This document shows positions 50,178 through 58,243 of a stretch of DNA of 64,000 nucleotides, piece after piece (position 1 is the first letter of the stretch; every line of letters begins with the position of its first letter). The translations under genes were made by a program, and so were the position numbers. Under the pieces are notes generated by a model. The model saw nothing but the letters and a program-made list of their open reading frames with translations, made no database searches and was not told where the DNA came from. Origin of the DNA: Chloroflexi bacterium HGW-Chloroflexi-6. GTDB lineage: Bacteria > Chloroflexota > Anaerolineae > Anaerolineales > Villigracilaceae. The stretch covers positions 62,001 through 126,000 of the forward strand of contig PHBU01000015.1 of the NCBI GenBank assembly GCA_002840685.1, in the 5' to 3' direction.

Positions 50178-52178
50178 CTATAGGGGGGAGCCGTCGCTGA
50201 TGAGCGCTGTAACGGTTTCGAGCTGCTCTTTCTCGCCGATAAAACCAACCCGGTCGCCAATCTCAAAAACCGTCATGGATTTAGGATTCGCAACCAATTG
50301 CTCGTTTCGCAGCAGCGCCACCACAGATGCCCCGGTCTGGGCGCGGATATTGGCTTCTGCCAGCGATTTCCCGACCAGCGAGCTGTTGTCAGCAAGCGTC
50401 AGCCAGGCGATTTCGATGCCCTGGAATGCCACCAGCAGTTCATGCAGAGAGCGGTGTTCTTCATCTGTGGTGATATTGAAATCGTAACGGTCCTTGCGGA
50501 CAGCTTCTGCATAACGGTGAACCTCCTGCAAAGGGTAGCCCAGGCTGAGCAGCGTATGGTGCACCATTTCCAATCCGCCTTCCAATTCCGGGTGGATGGT
50601 GTGGTTGGCCCCCTGTTCTGATAACAACTTCACGCCATCTTCGGATGCGGCGCGGGCCACAATTGGCAAATCGGGATTCAGGTCTCTAGCCGCCGTGACA
50701 ATCAGTTCCGCCGATGTTTCATCGGGGATGGTGACGACCAGTACGCTGGCGCGATCGAGGTGGGCGTGGTTTATTACCTCGGAATTGCTGGCATCTCCAT
50801 ACAGGGTCGGGATTTTTCTCTGGTTGAGACTGGTGATGCGGTCTGCATCTGCTTCGATAACGAGCATGGGCACAGACAATTTTTCAAGCACATCCACCAT
50901 ATGTTTTCCGACCCGGCCGTAGCCGATGATGACAACGTGATCAACCAGTTTGTCTTTTTTGATTTCCAGAATATGGCTGTTTGCGTCCAGCTTTTTCCAA
51001 AACCCCGGAATTCTACGTAATTGGGTTTCCAACCAGGGCAGCAGCTTATACATAAAAGGGTTGACGGTGATCGAAATCAGGGCAGCCGCAAGAATGAGCG
51101 AGTATTGATTGCTATCCAGCAGGTTCAAGGATAAGCCGCCTTGCCCCAGGATGAATGAAAATTCGCCCACCTGGCTTAAACCAACTGCCACAACAAGAAA
51201 GGTGCGCGCCGGGCGTGGAAAGAAAAACCCCATCAGGATGACAATGATGGCTTTGCCAAACACCACCAACAGGCCCAGGGAAACCACCTGCCCCATGTTT
51301 TGCCATAAAAAGACGGGATTAACGAGCATGCCGACTGAAACAAAAAACAGCACCGAGAATGTTTCCCTAAATGAGAACAAATCCGCGCCCACCTGGTGGC
51401 TCAAGTGTGATTGGCTGATGATGGCTCCGGCAACGAACGCGCCCAGGGCCAGCGAAACCCCGAACAACTCCGATGCGCTCATGGCAGTCCCGAGCGTGAT
51501 CGCCAGAATTGCCAGGATGAACAACTCGCGTGAGCGGGTGTGGGCGATTTTTTCCAGTAACCAGGGAAGCAGGCGCGTCCCGGCGAAAAACATGATCGCC
51601 ACGAAGGCCGCGGCTTTCAGGAGCGTGATTGCCAGGTCTCGCCCGTTAAATGTGCCAGCACTTGCGGCAAAGGTCGGCATCAAGACCAGGATCAGCACCG
51701 AAAGAATATCTTCCATGACCAGCCAGCCGACCGCTGCCTGCCCATGGGATGTGTTCAGCAGGGAGTTGTCCATCAGTCCGCGCAAGAGCACCACCGTGCT
51801 GGCGACCGAAATTGCCAGCCCCAGCACCAGCCCTGCCAGCGGGGTCCAGCCCCAGAGCTGGCTTAATCCAAAACCAAGGAGGGTGGCGAAAGCAGTTTGG
51901 ATCAGCGCACCGGGAATGGCGATATCGCGCACATTCCACAGATCCTGAAACGAAAAGTGCAAGCCGACACCGAACATCAGGAAAATGACGCCCAGCTCTG
52001 CCAGTTGCTGGATGGTTTCAATATCACCGACAAAGCCGGGGGTGAAGGGCCCGATCGCTATTCCGGCAAGCAGATAGCCCACAATGGTTGGCAGGCCAAT
52101 CCGACGGGCGATCACACCACCTACAAAAGCGACAATGAGCGCCAGGGTAATATTGATGAGCAAAGGTACATCATGCAT
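50178..52178 (-). CDS. CPA2-family cation:proton antiporter with TrkA domains (KefB/YbaL-like)
   Basis: The 666-aa protein has about 12-13 transmembrane helices (residues 1-390; GVIARRIGLPTIVGYLLAGI and the motif region ASELFGVSLALGAFVAGAI). A cytosolic TrkA-N Rossmann domain follows (VVIIGYGRVGKHMV, about 415-535), then a TrkA-C domain (about 575-660). This is the architecture of K+ or Na+ efflux antiporters such as KefB/KefC and YbaL. With the KimA-like and TrkA-type genes nearby it suggests K+ efflux, though the ion cannot be read from sequence. A GAGGAG site precedes the ATG. Confidence 0.9.
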   Translation of the reverse strand: MHDVPLLINITLALIVAFVGGVIARRIGLPTIVGYLLAGIAIGPFTPGFVGDIETIQQLAELGVIFLMFGVGLHFSFQDLWNVRDIAIPGALIQTAFATLLGFGLSQLWGWTPLAGLVLGLAISVASTVVLLRGLMDNSLLNTSHGQAAVGWLVMEDILSVLILVLMPTFAASAGTFNGRDLAITLLKAAAFVAIMFFAGTRLLPWLLEKIAHTRSRELFILAILAITLGTAMSASELFGVSLALGAFVAGAIISQSHLSHQVGADLFSFRETFSVLFFVSVGMLVNPVFLWQNMGQVVSLGLLVVFGKAIIVILMGFFFPRPARTFLVVAVGLSQVGEFSFILGQGGLSLNLLDSNQYSLILAAALISITVNPFMYKLLPWLETQLRRIPGFWKKLDANSHILEIKKDKLVDHVVIIGYGRVGKHMVDVLEKLSVPMLVIEADADRITSLNQRKIPTLYGDASNSEVINHAHLDRASVLVVTIPDETSAELIVTAARDLNPDLPIVARAASEDGVKLLSEQGANHTIHPELEGGLEMVHHTLLSLGYPLQEVHRYAEAVRKDRYDFNITTDEEHRSLHELLVAFQGIEIAWLTLADNSSLVGKSLAEANIRAQTGASVVALLRNEQLVANPKSMTVFEIGDRVGFIGEKEQLETVTALISDGSPL

Positions 52179-52365
52179 GGTCAGGCTCCTCTCTTTTCGC
52201 GGTCATTCTGATACTTTTAAAATGGTTGTTCTCAATGATTTGATTGTTTGCCTGTTGTCAGAATACCATAACAATAAAGAAAACGAAAAGAACATCGCCA
52301 GTTAATCGATCATGCTGCTTGAGAAACTGCTCAAGATTGTGACTTCCTGCCTCTCCCTGAATATG

Positions 52366-52406
52366 ACATCTGCCAGATGTAAGCGGCTTGTGCGCAGGAG
52401 TACAAT
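52366..52406 (+). promoter_or_regulatory. Promoter region of the ammonia-lyase gene with 15-bp palindrome
   Basis: ACATCTG C CAGATGT (52366-52380) is a perfect palindrome, and TACAAT (52401-52406) follows 20 bp later. The palindrome occupies the place of the -35 box, as expected for an activator site. A CTTGAG/CTCAAG hairpin lies at 52319-52336. Confidence 0.6.
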
Positions 52407-52439
52407 TGAGTTACCCATTCCCTAACCAAGGAGAAAAGC

Positions 52440-53963
52440 ATGACCATAACCCTCGATGGTTCGTCCCTGACCATTGAAAAACTCGTCCGAATTGCCCGAT
52501 TCGGCGAAGAAGTGGAACTTGCCCCCGCCGCCCTGGAGCGCATCAAAGCCTGCCGTGCTGTGCTGGAAGAAAAACTGGCTGCCCATGAAACCATGTACGG
52601 CACCAACACCGGAATCGGTGAGTTTTCCGAGAAGTTATTGAACGACGACCAGGTCAAGGAGTTCCAGCGTTACCTGGTTTATAACCACGCCGCCGGGATC
52701 GGCGATCCGATCCCCATTGAACATGCCCGCGCGGCGCTGGCCTCGCGGATTAACGTTCATGCCCGTGGCTATTCGGCCTGCCGCCCTGAGATCACGCTTA
52801 CCTATGTGGCCATGCTCAACAAGGGTGTTACGCCGGTCGTCTGCCAGAAAGGTTCGGTGGGAGCCTGCGGCGACCTGGCCCCGATGGCTCAGGCTGCGCT
52901 GTTGCTGATGGGCGAAGGTGAGGCCTTCTATCTGGGAGAAAGGCTGCCTGGCAAGGTTGCCATGCAACGGGCCGGGATTCCGATCCCAGGTTTGCAGGCC
53001 CGCGACGGCTTGGCCGCGATCAACGGCTCGAACCTGCTGACCTCCATCAGCGCCCTGACGATCTATGACATGGAGCGCTGGCTGAAGCAGGCCCTGATCG
53101 GCGCCGCCATGTCGATCGAAGCCTTGCTTGGCAATATGAAGCCCTATAACCCCAAGCTGCATGAGTTGCGTGGCTTTAAAGGCGCACAGCGCTCGGCGAA
53201 AATTCTGCGCCAGGTGATTGAAGGCTCAGACCTGACCACCGGCAAGATGAAAACCAAAGTGCAGGATGCCTACTCGATGCGCTCCACCCCGCAGGTGATC
53301 GGCGCAGCCTGGGATGCCATTGGCTATGCTCGTTCGCAGGTCGAGATCGAGCTGAACGCGGTTGCCGATAACCCGATCTTTGTCACCGAAGAAAAGCTGA
53401 CTCTGACCGGGGCCAACTTTCAAGGGTCGCCGGTGGCTCTGCCGATGGATATGGCTGGCGCGGCGGTCACGATGGTCAGCGTGCTCTCGGAGCGCCGCCT
53501 GAACCGTCTAACCAACCCGGCCTTGAGCGTCGGTCTGCCCGATTTCCTGGCCCACGAACCCGGTTTTTATTCGGGGCTGATGTTGAGCCAGTACACTGCC
53601 GACATGCTGATCGTGGAACAGCGCATTCTCTCGGCCCCGGCCAGCATCCAGTCCATCCCGGCTGCGGCCGACCAGGAAGATTTTGTTTCGATGGGCATGA
53701 ACACAGCCCTGAAAAACCTGCAAATTTTGGATAACGCCTACGGTGTGCTCGGCATCGAAATGATGGCCGCGGCCCAGGCGCTTGACTTCCGCGAGTTTAC
53801 CCCCGGAAAAGGTACCCAAAAAGCCCGCGAAGTGATCCGCCGCTATGTGGCCCATCTGGAAGTCGACCGCCCGCTCTTTAACGATCACAACGCCATGAAG
53901 GCGCTGGTCAAGAGCGGTGAAATATTGGATGAAGTTGAGAAAGAGCTGGGGGTTAGTTTGTAA
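52440..53963 (+). CDS. hutH: Aromatic amino acid ammonia-lyase (HAL/PAL family) with an Ala-Cys-Gly MIO site
   Basis: The 507-aa protein is a MIO-type ammonia-lyase closest in layout to histidine ammonia-lyase: Tyr53 in YGTNTGIG, His83 in NHAAGIG and the cofactor motif GSVGACGDLAP at 139-149. The MIO triad is usually Ala-Ser-Gly; here it is Ala142-Cys143-Gly144 (codon TGC). Cysteine at this place can in principle cyclise too. The loop at 78-84 is YLVYNHA where HAL usually has RSHA, so the substrate might not be histidine. No other hut genes are adjacent. The gene symbol is given for the family only. A GGAG site precedes the ATG. Confidence 0.8.
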   Translation: MTITLDGSSLTIEKLVRIARFGEEVELAPAALERIKACRAVLEEKLAAHETMYGTNTGIGEFSEKLLNDDQVKEFQRYLVYNHAAGIGDPIPIEHARAALASRINVHARGYSACRPEITLTYVAMLNKGVTPVVCQKGSVGACGDLAPMAQAALLLMGEGEAFYLGERLPGKVAMQRAGIPIPGLQARDGLAAINGSNLLTSISALTIYDMERWLKQALIGAAMSIEALLGNMKPYNPKLHELRGFKGAQRSAKILRQVIEGSDLTTGKMKTKVQDAYSMRSTPQVIGAAWDAIGYARSQVEIELNAVADNPIFVTEEKLTLTGANFQGSPVALPMDMAGAAVTMVSVLSERRLNRLTNPALSVGLPDFLAHEPGFYSGLMLSQYTADMLIVEQRILSAPASIQSIPAAADQEDFVSMGMNTALKNLQILDNAYGVLGIEMMAAAQALDFREFTPGKGTQKAREVIRRYVAHLEVDRPLFNDHNAMKALVKSGEILDEVEKELGVSL

Positions 53964-53972
53964 GGAATGTGG

Positions 53973-54040
53973 AGCGGGACAGCTATAGCGTCCCGCTTTT
54001 GATAAAGAAAAAGAGCGGGACGCTATTGCGATCCCGCCCT
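53973..54040. terminator. Two opposing terminators
   Basis: AGCGGGAC (53973-53980) with GTCCCGCT (53990-53997) plus TTTT serves the ammonia-lyase gene. A related hairpin (54015-54037, GCGGGACGC with GCGATCCCGC), with its T-run on the minus strand, serves the LOG gene. Confidence 0.85.
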
Positions 54041-54046
54041 ACGGTT

Positions 54047-54628
54047 TTAATCCTGGCGCATCCAGCGTTTGACGGCCTCGACCGGGTGTGCGTGCCGGTT
54101 CATTTTTTCGAGCAATTCCCGCGGGTCGGCGGCGATGCTGAGCATGTTGCGGTGCTCATGGAAGATGAATCCCTCCGCGACGGCCCGGTCCATCATTTCG
54201 ATCAGCGGGTCGTAGTACCCGAGCATGTTCAGCAGCCCGATCGGCTTTTGGTGAATGCCGATCTGGCCCCAGGTGATGGTTTCGAAGAGTTCATCGAAGG
54301 TGCCAAATCCGCCGGGCAGGGCGATGTAGCCTTCGGCCAGTTCGTACATGCGCGATTTTCGCTCGTGGATGGTGGCGGTCACCTCCAGCCGTGTCAAACC
54401 ATAATGGGCCAGGGCCGGGGTGTTCATACTTTCGACGATCACGCCGTAGACTTCTCCGCCCACTTCGAGAGCGCCGTCCGCGACAGCCCCCATGACCCCG
54501 GTCTTGCCGCCGCCGTAGATCAAACGGATGCCGCCCTCAGCCAGGATCCGACCCATTTGTCGGCCAGCCAGGTTGAAATCCGGGCGGGTTGCTTCCGCCG
54601 AACCGCAATAGACACAAATCGATTTCAT
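54047..54628 (-). CDS. LOG-family nucleotide phosphoribohydrolase
   Basis: From the ATG at 54628 the protein is 193 aa. It has the LOG (TIGR00730) features: MKSICVYCGS at the N-terminus, IYGGGKTGVMGAVADGAL, HERKSRM and the PGGFGTFDE motif (residues 105-113). LOG enzymes cleave nucleoside 5'-monophosphates such as cytokinin ribotides to base plus ribose phosphate. In bacteria the natural substrate is often AMP or an unknown nucleotide. It lies two bases after the CPBP gene, so the pair is an operon. Confidence 0.92.
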   Translation of the reverse strand: MKSICVYCGSAEATRPDFNLAGRQMGRILAEGGIRLIYGGGKTGVMGAVADGALEVGGEVYGVIVESMNTPALAHYGLTRLEVTATIHERKSRMYELAEGYIALPGGFGTFDELFETITWGQIGIHQKPIGLLNMLGYYDPLIEMMDRAVAEGFIFHEHRNMLSIAADPRELLEKMNRHAHPVEAVKRWMRQD

Positions 54629-54630
54629 AA

Positions 54631-55587
54631 TTATTCCTGCACACTTTCGGGGGATACTTCCTGCGTTTTGACAGGCCAAAAGAAGATGAAGGCCATCCCG
54701 ACCACGAGCACGAAGGTGACCGCCAGGCCGCCCTCCGGGCCGAAGGGGCCGCCGGTCAACCAGTCCGGGCCGGTTTCCATCAGGTTGAGCAGCGTGCCAC
54801 CGCCAAAACTGCCGCCGCTGACTTCAAACCCGAAGATGTTGCCCTGTACCCAGTTCCAAACAGAATGCAGGGCGCAAATTCCCCACAGCGAACCTTCGCG
54901 CAGGGCATAAAAAGCCGCAAAAAATCCAAAAAGCGCCAGGTTGACCATCGCAATCACGCTCAGGTTGGGGTTAAGACTGTGCAGGACCGCAAAAAACAGG
55001 GATGAGACGAGTATCCCGACCCAGGGCTTGTAGCGCGCCGAGAGCACCGGCAGCATCCAGCCGCGGGTCAGGGTTTCTTCGGCCGCTCCCTGCACCAGCC
55101 AGCCGGCCAAAACGACCAGCACACCGCCCAGCGCGGTCACCCCCTGCATGGACGGGTTACCCTGCTCGATCTCGGCGAAGCCGGTCACGGCCAACAGGCC
55201 AACCGCCCCGCCAAAAATGATGATTCCGATCAGAAAACCGCGCAGGTATTTGATCAACGCGTTTGGCAGCTCAAATCCGAGGCTGGAAAAGGAACGTTTT
55301 TCGAAAAAACGCGTCCATAACCATAGGAACAGGAAAATGCCCGCGAAGCTGCTGAGAAGGGTGGCTGCCATCCAGGAACCTGAAACAAGCGCGCTCATTT
55401 CGGATGTATCTATGGCGTTTTCTGAAATCCCATAGATGAATACCTGTGCCATAATCACAGGTATGGCGCCAAATTGTGATAATAAGGCGATTGCCAACCC
55501 GAGCAGGAGCACAATCAGGATGTGCGGCAAACGCGCAGCCTGACGGGCCAGGGTCAACAGACGGTTATGTTCGATCCAGGAAAACAT
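54631..55587 (-). CDS. CPBP-family intramembrane metalloprotease
   Basis: The 318-aa protein has about eight transmembrane helices and the CPBP/Rce1-like motifs: AAEETLTRGW (Glu170, Glu171, Arg175), a histidine in FFAVLHSLNPN (His203) and HSVWNW (His241, Asn245). The family cleaves membrane-bound peptides and includes proteins of bacteriocin self-immunity and prenyl-protein processing. A specific substrate cannot be named. It is coupled to the LOG gene. Confidence 0.9.
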   Translation of the reverse strand: MFSWIEHNRLLTLARQAARLPHILIVLLLGLAIALLSQFGAIPVIMAQVFIYGISENAIDTSEMSALVSGSWMAATLLSSFAGIFLFLWLWTRFFEKRSFSSLGFELPNALIKYLRGFLIGIIIFGGAVGLLAVTGFAEIEQGNPSMQGVTALGGVLVVLAGWLVQGAAEETLTRGWMLPVLSARYKPWVGILVSSLFFAVLHSLNPNLSVIAMVNLALFGFFAAFYALREGSLWGICALHSVWNWVQGNIFGFEVSGGSFGGGTLLNLMETGPDWLTGGPFGPEGGLAVTFVLVVGMAFIFFWPVKTQEVSPESVQE

Positions 55588-55677
55588 TTGAAGCCTCCAA
55601 ATAGGAAAAATAGCCTGATATGCTTGATTTAGCTAAGTGGTACAATCGTTGCAATTCCATTACAGAGCGGAGGGGTT

Positions 55678-56412
55678 ATGGCCAATAATACCGGAAACGG
55701 TACGCCACCTTTTTATAATACACCCACCAAACCTATTGTAAGATCGACCGGTGAAGAAAAGAAACGCCAGGGGTTGAGTTCCATTACCATGCTGTTGGGT
55801 TGGGTGGCATTGACGGTCGCCATGGTTGGCGGCGCAAAACTATTGTGGGATATTCTAACAGATGGGCTGGCATCGGCCGGACTTTTAGCGAAGGTGATCT
55901 CCTTGGGACTGGCCTTTCTCTTGGGCTGGATCGTTTCGCTTGTTTGTATTCGAGCGCTTGGCAACCTTGTTTTGCCTTTGATCATTAATTTCTACGTTTT
56001 CCTGACCGCCAGTGGAATCCTGGTGTTATACGCGCGGGTTGTTTACAAGCTGTATAGTGAAATTTTCGATGCAAATGTGCATTACACTCGCTACTCTATT
56101 GCTGTGGGGGCAGGCTTTGCGGTGTTGGTTGGTTTGCACTTGTTGATAGAAGACCACGACCTGCGGCCTTTTTCGATCCCGTTTCTGATTGGCGGGGTCA
56201 TGCATCTATCTGGCATGGTGGTGCACTATGTTTTTATGAATGGCAACCAGGAAGATATCGGCGGAGATGTCTATTTTTTTGGTTTGATAATGCTGATCGC
56301 ACTCTTGATGATGGCCCATTTTGGCATCTTTAACATTCCTCGCCAGATCATCAGTCATTTTTTTGTTAAGAATGGCCATACATTACAACCCGGAAACCAA
56401 AAGACAGAGTAA
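55678..56412 (+). CDS. Polytopic membrane protein, unknown
   Basis: The 244-aa protein has a proline/threonine-rich hydrophilic N-terminus (residues 1-32) and about seven transmembrane helices. I do not recognise the family. The regularly spaced helices with short loops, and the histidine- and aspartate-containing loop LLIEDHDLRPF, offer no functional clue. It stands 62 bp upstream of the ParB-like/UspA fusion gene and might be co-transcribed with it. The start has a GGAGGGG site. Confidence 0.65.
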   Translation: MANNTGNGTPPFYNTPTKPIVRSTGEEKKRQGLSSITMLLGWVALTVAMVGGAKLLWDILTDGLASAGLLAKVISLGLAFLLGWIVSLVCIRALGNLVLPLIINFYVFLTASGILVLYARVVYKLYSEIFDANVHYTRYSIAVGAGFAVLVGLHLLIEDHDLRPFSIPFLIGGVMHLSGMVVHYVFMNGNQEDIGGDVYFFGLIMLIALLMMAHFGIFNIPRQIISHFFVKNGHTLQPGNQKTE

Positions 56413-56467
56413 GATTAGTGGGCTTTGCGATGTGAGCAAATCCCGCGAATATTTTTGTTTGGAGTAG

Positions 56468-58135
56468 TTGTTCTTGAATAAAGAGTCTCATTACCGATCT
56501 GCTGTTGAAGATTTCCAGTCCGCGCATCAAAAAGCGACCGTGGAAGAAGTACTTGCGCGCCTGCAAGGCAAACCAAACACCCTCTTGTCTTTTGAAGAAA
56601 TTGCAAAGAAATTAAAACTTCAGGCGCGTTCTGAACGGGGTGTCCAAACCATTCCCCTGGAAGCGATTGTCGGCAGTGTTGGGCGTTACAGCGATTTCAC
56701 CCGCACTTTCCTGCCTCGTAACCCGAGCGACCAGCAACGCTGGGCACTGGTGAAGGCCAGCCTGGACGAGAACGGCTTCCCGCCGATTGATGTTTACAAA
56801 GTCAGCGGTGTTTATTTTGTGCTGGATGGCAACCACCGTGTCTCGGTGGCCCGCCAGGAGGGTTGGAGCACCATCCAGGCCAATGTGATCGAGGTCAAGA
56901 GCAACGTTCCGCTTTCACCGGATACCAGTCCTGATGAGTTGATCGTCAAATCAGAATATGCTGATTTCTTGGAAGAAACTCGTCTTCACGAATATCGCCC
57001 GAATGTGGATTTAGGGGTTACCATCCCCGGTCAATACGAGAAATTGCTCCAGCAAATTCAAGTTCATCGTTATTACGCCTGGGTCGACCGAAGCCTGTCC
57101 TGGTCATTTGAAGAGGCCATGCTTGATTGGTATGATTCCATCTACATCCCCCTGGTGGAAACCATCCGCGATCGTGGTTTGTTGCGCTGGTTCCCCGACC
57201 GGACTGTGACCGACTTTTATTTGTGGGTTACAGAACATCGCGACGCGCTACAAAAAGAATTGGGCTGGCAAATTCGCTCTGAGGCTGTTGCCGAGGCCCT
57301 GGCAGCCAAGACTGACCAGGCAGCAGAAGCCGAGACCGGCAGTTGGCGTAAATCGAAATTGATGCAGCGCTATACCGAGAGTCTTTTCAAAGATATTCTC
57401 GTCCCGTTGAGCCACACTGAAGATGGCTGGCAGGCAATGCAGCAAGCTTTATTCGTTGCCCAGCAGGAAGGCTCCACGCTTCACGGGTTGCACATTGAAG
57501 ACAGTCAGGCGCACCTTGAAGGTGAAGAAGCCGGTATTTTGCGTGATCGATTCCAGAAAATGTGCCGGGACGCAAATCTGAAGGGGGCTCTGGCCCTTGA
57601 AGTGGGTGAAACCTCTGAAAAAATCCTAGAGCGTGCCCGGCTTGCCGACCTGTTGGTGATCAAGGTCTCGTATCCTCCGCAGACCGGGATTGCAAGCCTG
57701 ACATCGCCGTTGCGGATGATCATCTCCCGAGTGCCGCGACCCATTTTGGCTGTTCCGGACAAGGCTGTTCGGACGACACATGCCTTGCTGGCTTTTGATG
57801 GCAGTTCGCGCTCCAAAGAGGCCTTATTTTTGGCAACTTACCTGGCTGAGCAATGGGGCATCGCCCTGACGGTTTTCACTGCGCTTGAAAGTGGCAGGTT
57901 GTCCGGGTCCGTTCAAGATGAAGCCCGCGCCTACCTGGACTTGCACGAGATCCAGGCTGATTATGTGATCAAAAAAGGCGCTGCCGATTCGGTTCGCGCT
58001 GTTGTCCGTCAACGCGGGATCGACTTGCTCGTGATGGGTGGGTACAGCGGTATGACCATCAAAGAATTTTTTATTGGCAGCAACGTCAACCTGGTTCTCA
58101 AAGAGTCAAAAATCCCGGTCTTGATTTGTCGTTAG
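56468..58135 (+). CDS. ParB-like/DUF4032-like protein fused to two universal stress domains
   Basis: The protein is about 555 aa. It starts at TTG 56468 or TTG 56474 (GGAG at 56460-56463); I see no ATG in the right place. Residues about 60-150 contain a ParB/sulfiredoxin-like nuclease fold with DGNHRVSVARQEGW (about 119-132). Residues 160-300 (LEETRLHEYRPNVDL, IQVHRYYAWVDRS) resemble DUF4032. Residues about 305-430 and 437-555 are two UspA-type domains (LVPLSHTEDGWQ, LLAFDGSSRSKEAL and the final GGYSGMTIKEFF...GS). UspA domains bind ATP in many cases. The function of the fusion is unknown. Confidence 0.75.
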   Translation: MFLNKESHYRSAVEDFQSAHQKATVEEVLARLQGKPNTLLSFEEIAKKLKLQARSERGVQTIPLEAIVGSVGRYSDFTRTFLPRNPSDQQRWALVKASLDENGFPPIDVYKVSGVYFVLDGNHRVSVARQEGWSTIQANVIEVKSNVPLSPDTSPDELIVKSEYADFLEETRLHEYRPNVDLGVTIPGQYEKLLQQIQVHRYYAWVDRSLSWSFEEAMLDWYDSIYIPLVETIRDRGLLRWFPDRTVTDFYLWVTEHRDALQKELGWQIRSEAVAEALAAKTDQAAEAETGSWRKSKLMQRYTESLFKDILVPLSHTEDGWQAMQQALFVAQQEGSTLHGLHIEDSQAHLEGEEAGILRDRFQKMCRDANLKGALALEVGETSEKILERARLADLLVIKVSYPPQTGIASLTSPLRMIISRVPRPILAVPDKAVRTTHALLAFDGSSRSKEALFLATYLAEQWGIALTVFTALESGRLSGSVQDEARAYLDLHEIQADYVIKKGAADSVRAVVRQRGIDLLVMGGYSGMTIKEFFIGSNVNLVLKESKIPVLICR

Positions 58136-58139
58136 GTGC

Positions 58140-58200
58140 TTGACGAAATAGCATTTTGCGGTAAAATGATTTTTTGCCATCATGCAGCGTAGCATGGTGG
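58140..58200 (+). promoter_or_regulatory. rpoB promoter and leader hairpin
   Basis: TTGACG (58140-58145), a 16-bp spacer and TAAAAT (58162-58167) form the promoter. The transcribed leader holds CCATCATGC (58177-58185) with GCATGGTGG (58192-58200), a 9-bp hairpin with one G-U pair. The start codon is 44 bp further on. Confidence 0.75.
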
Positions 58201-58243
58201 TTGTATTGTTTTCCAAAGAAAAACATGATATTAGGAGCGTTCG

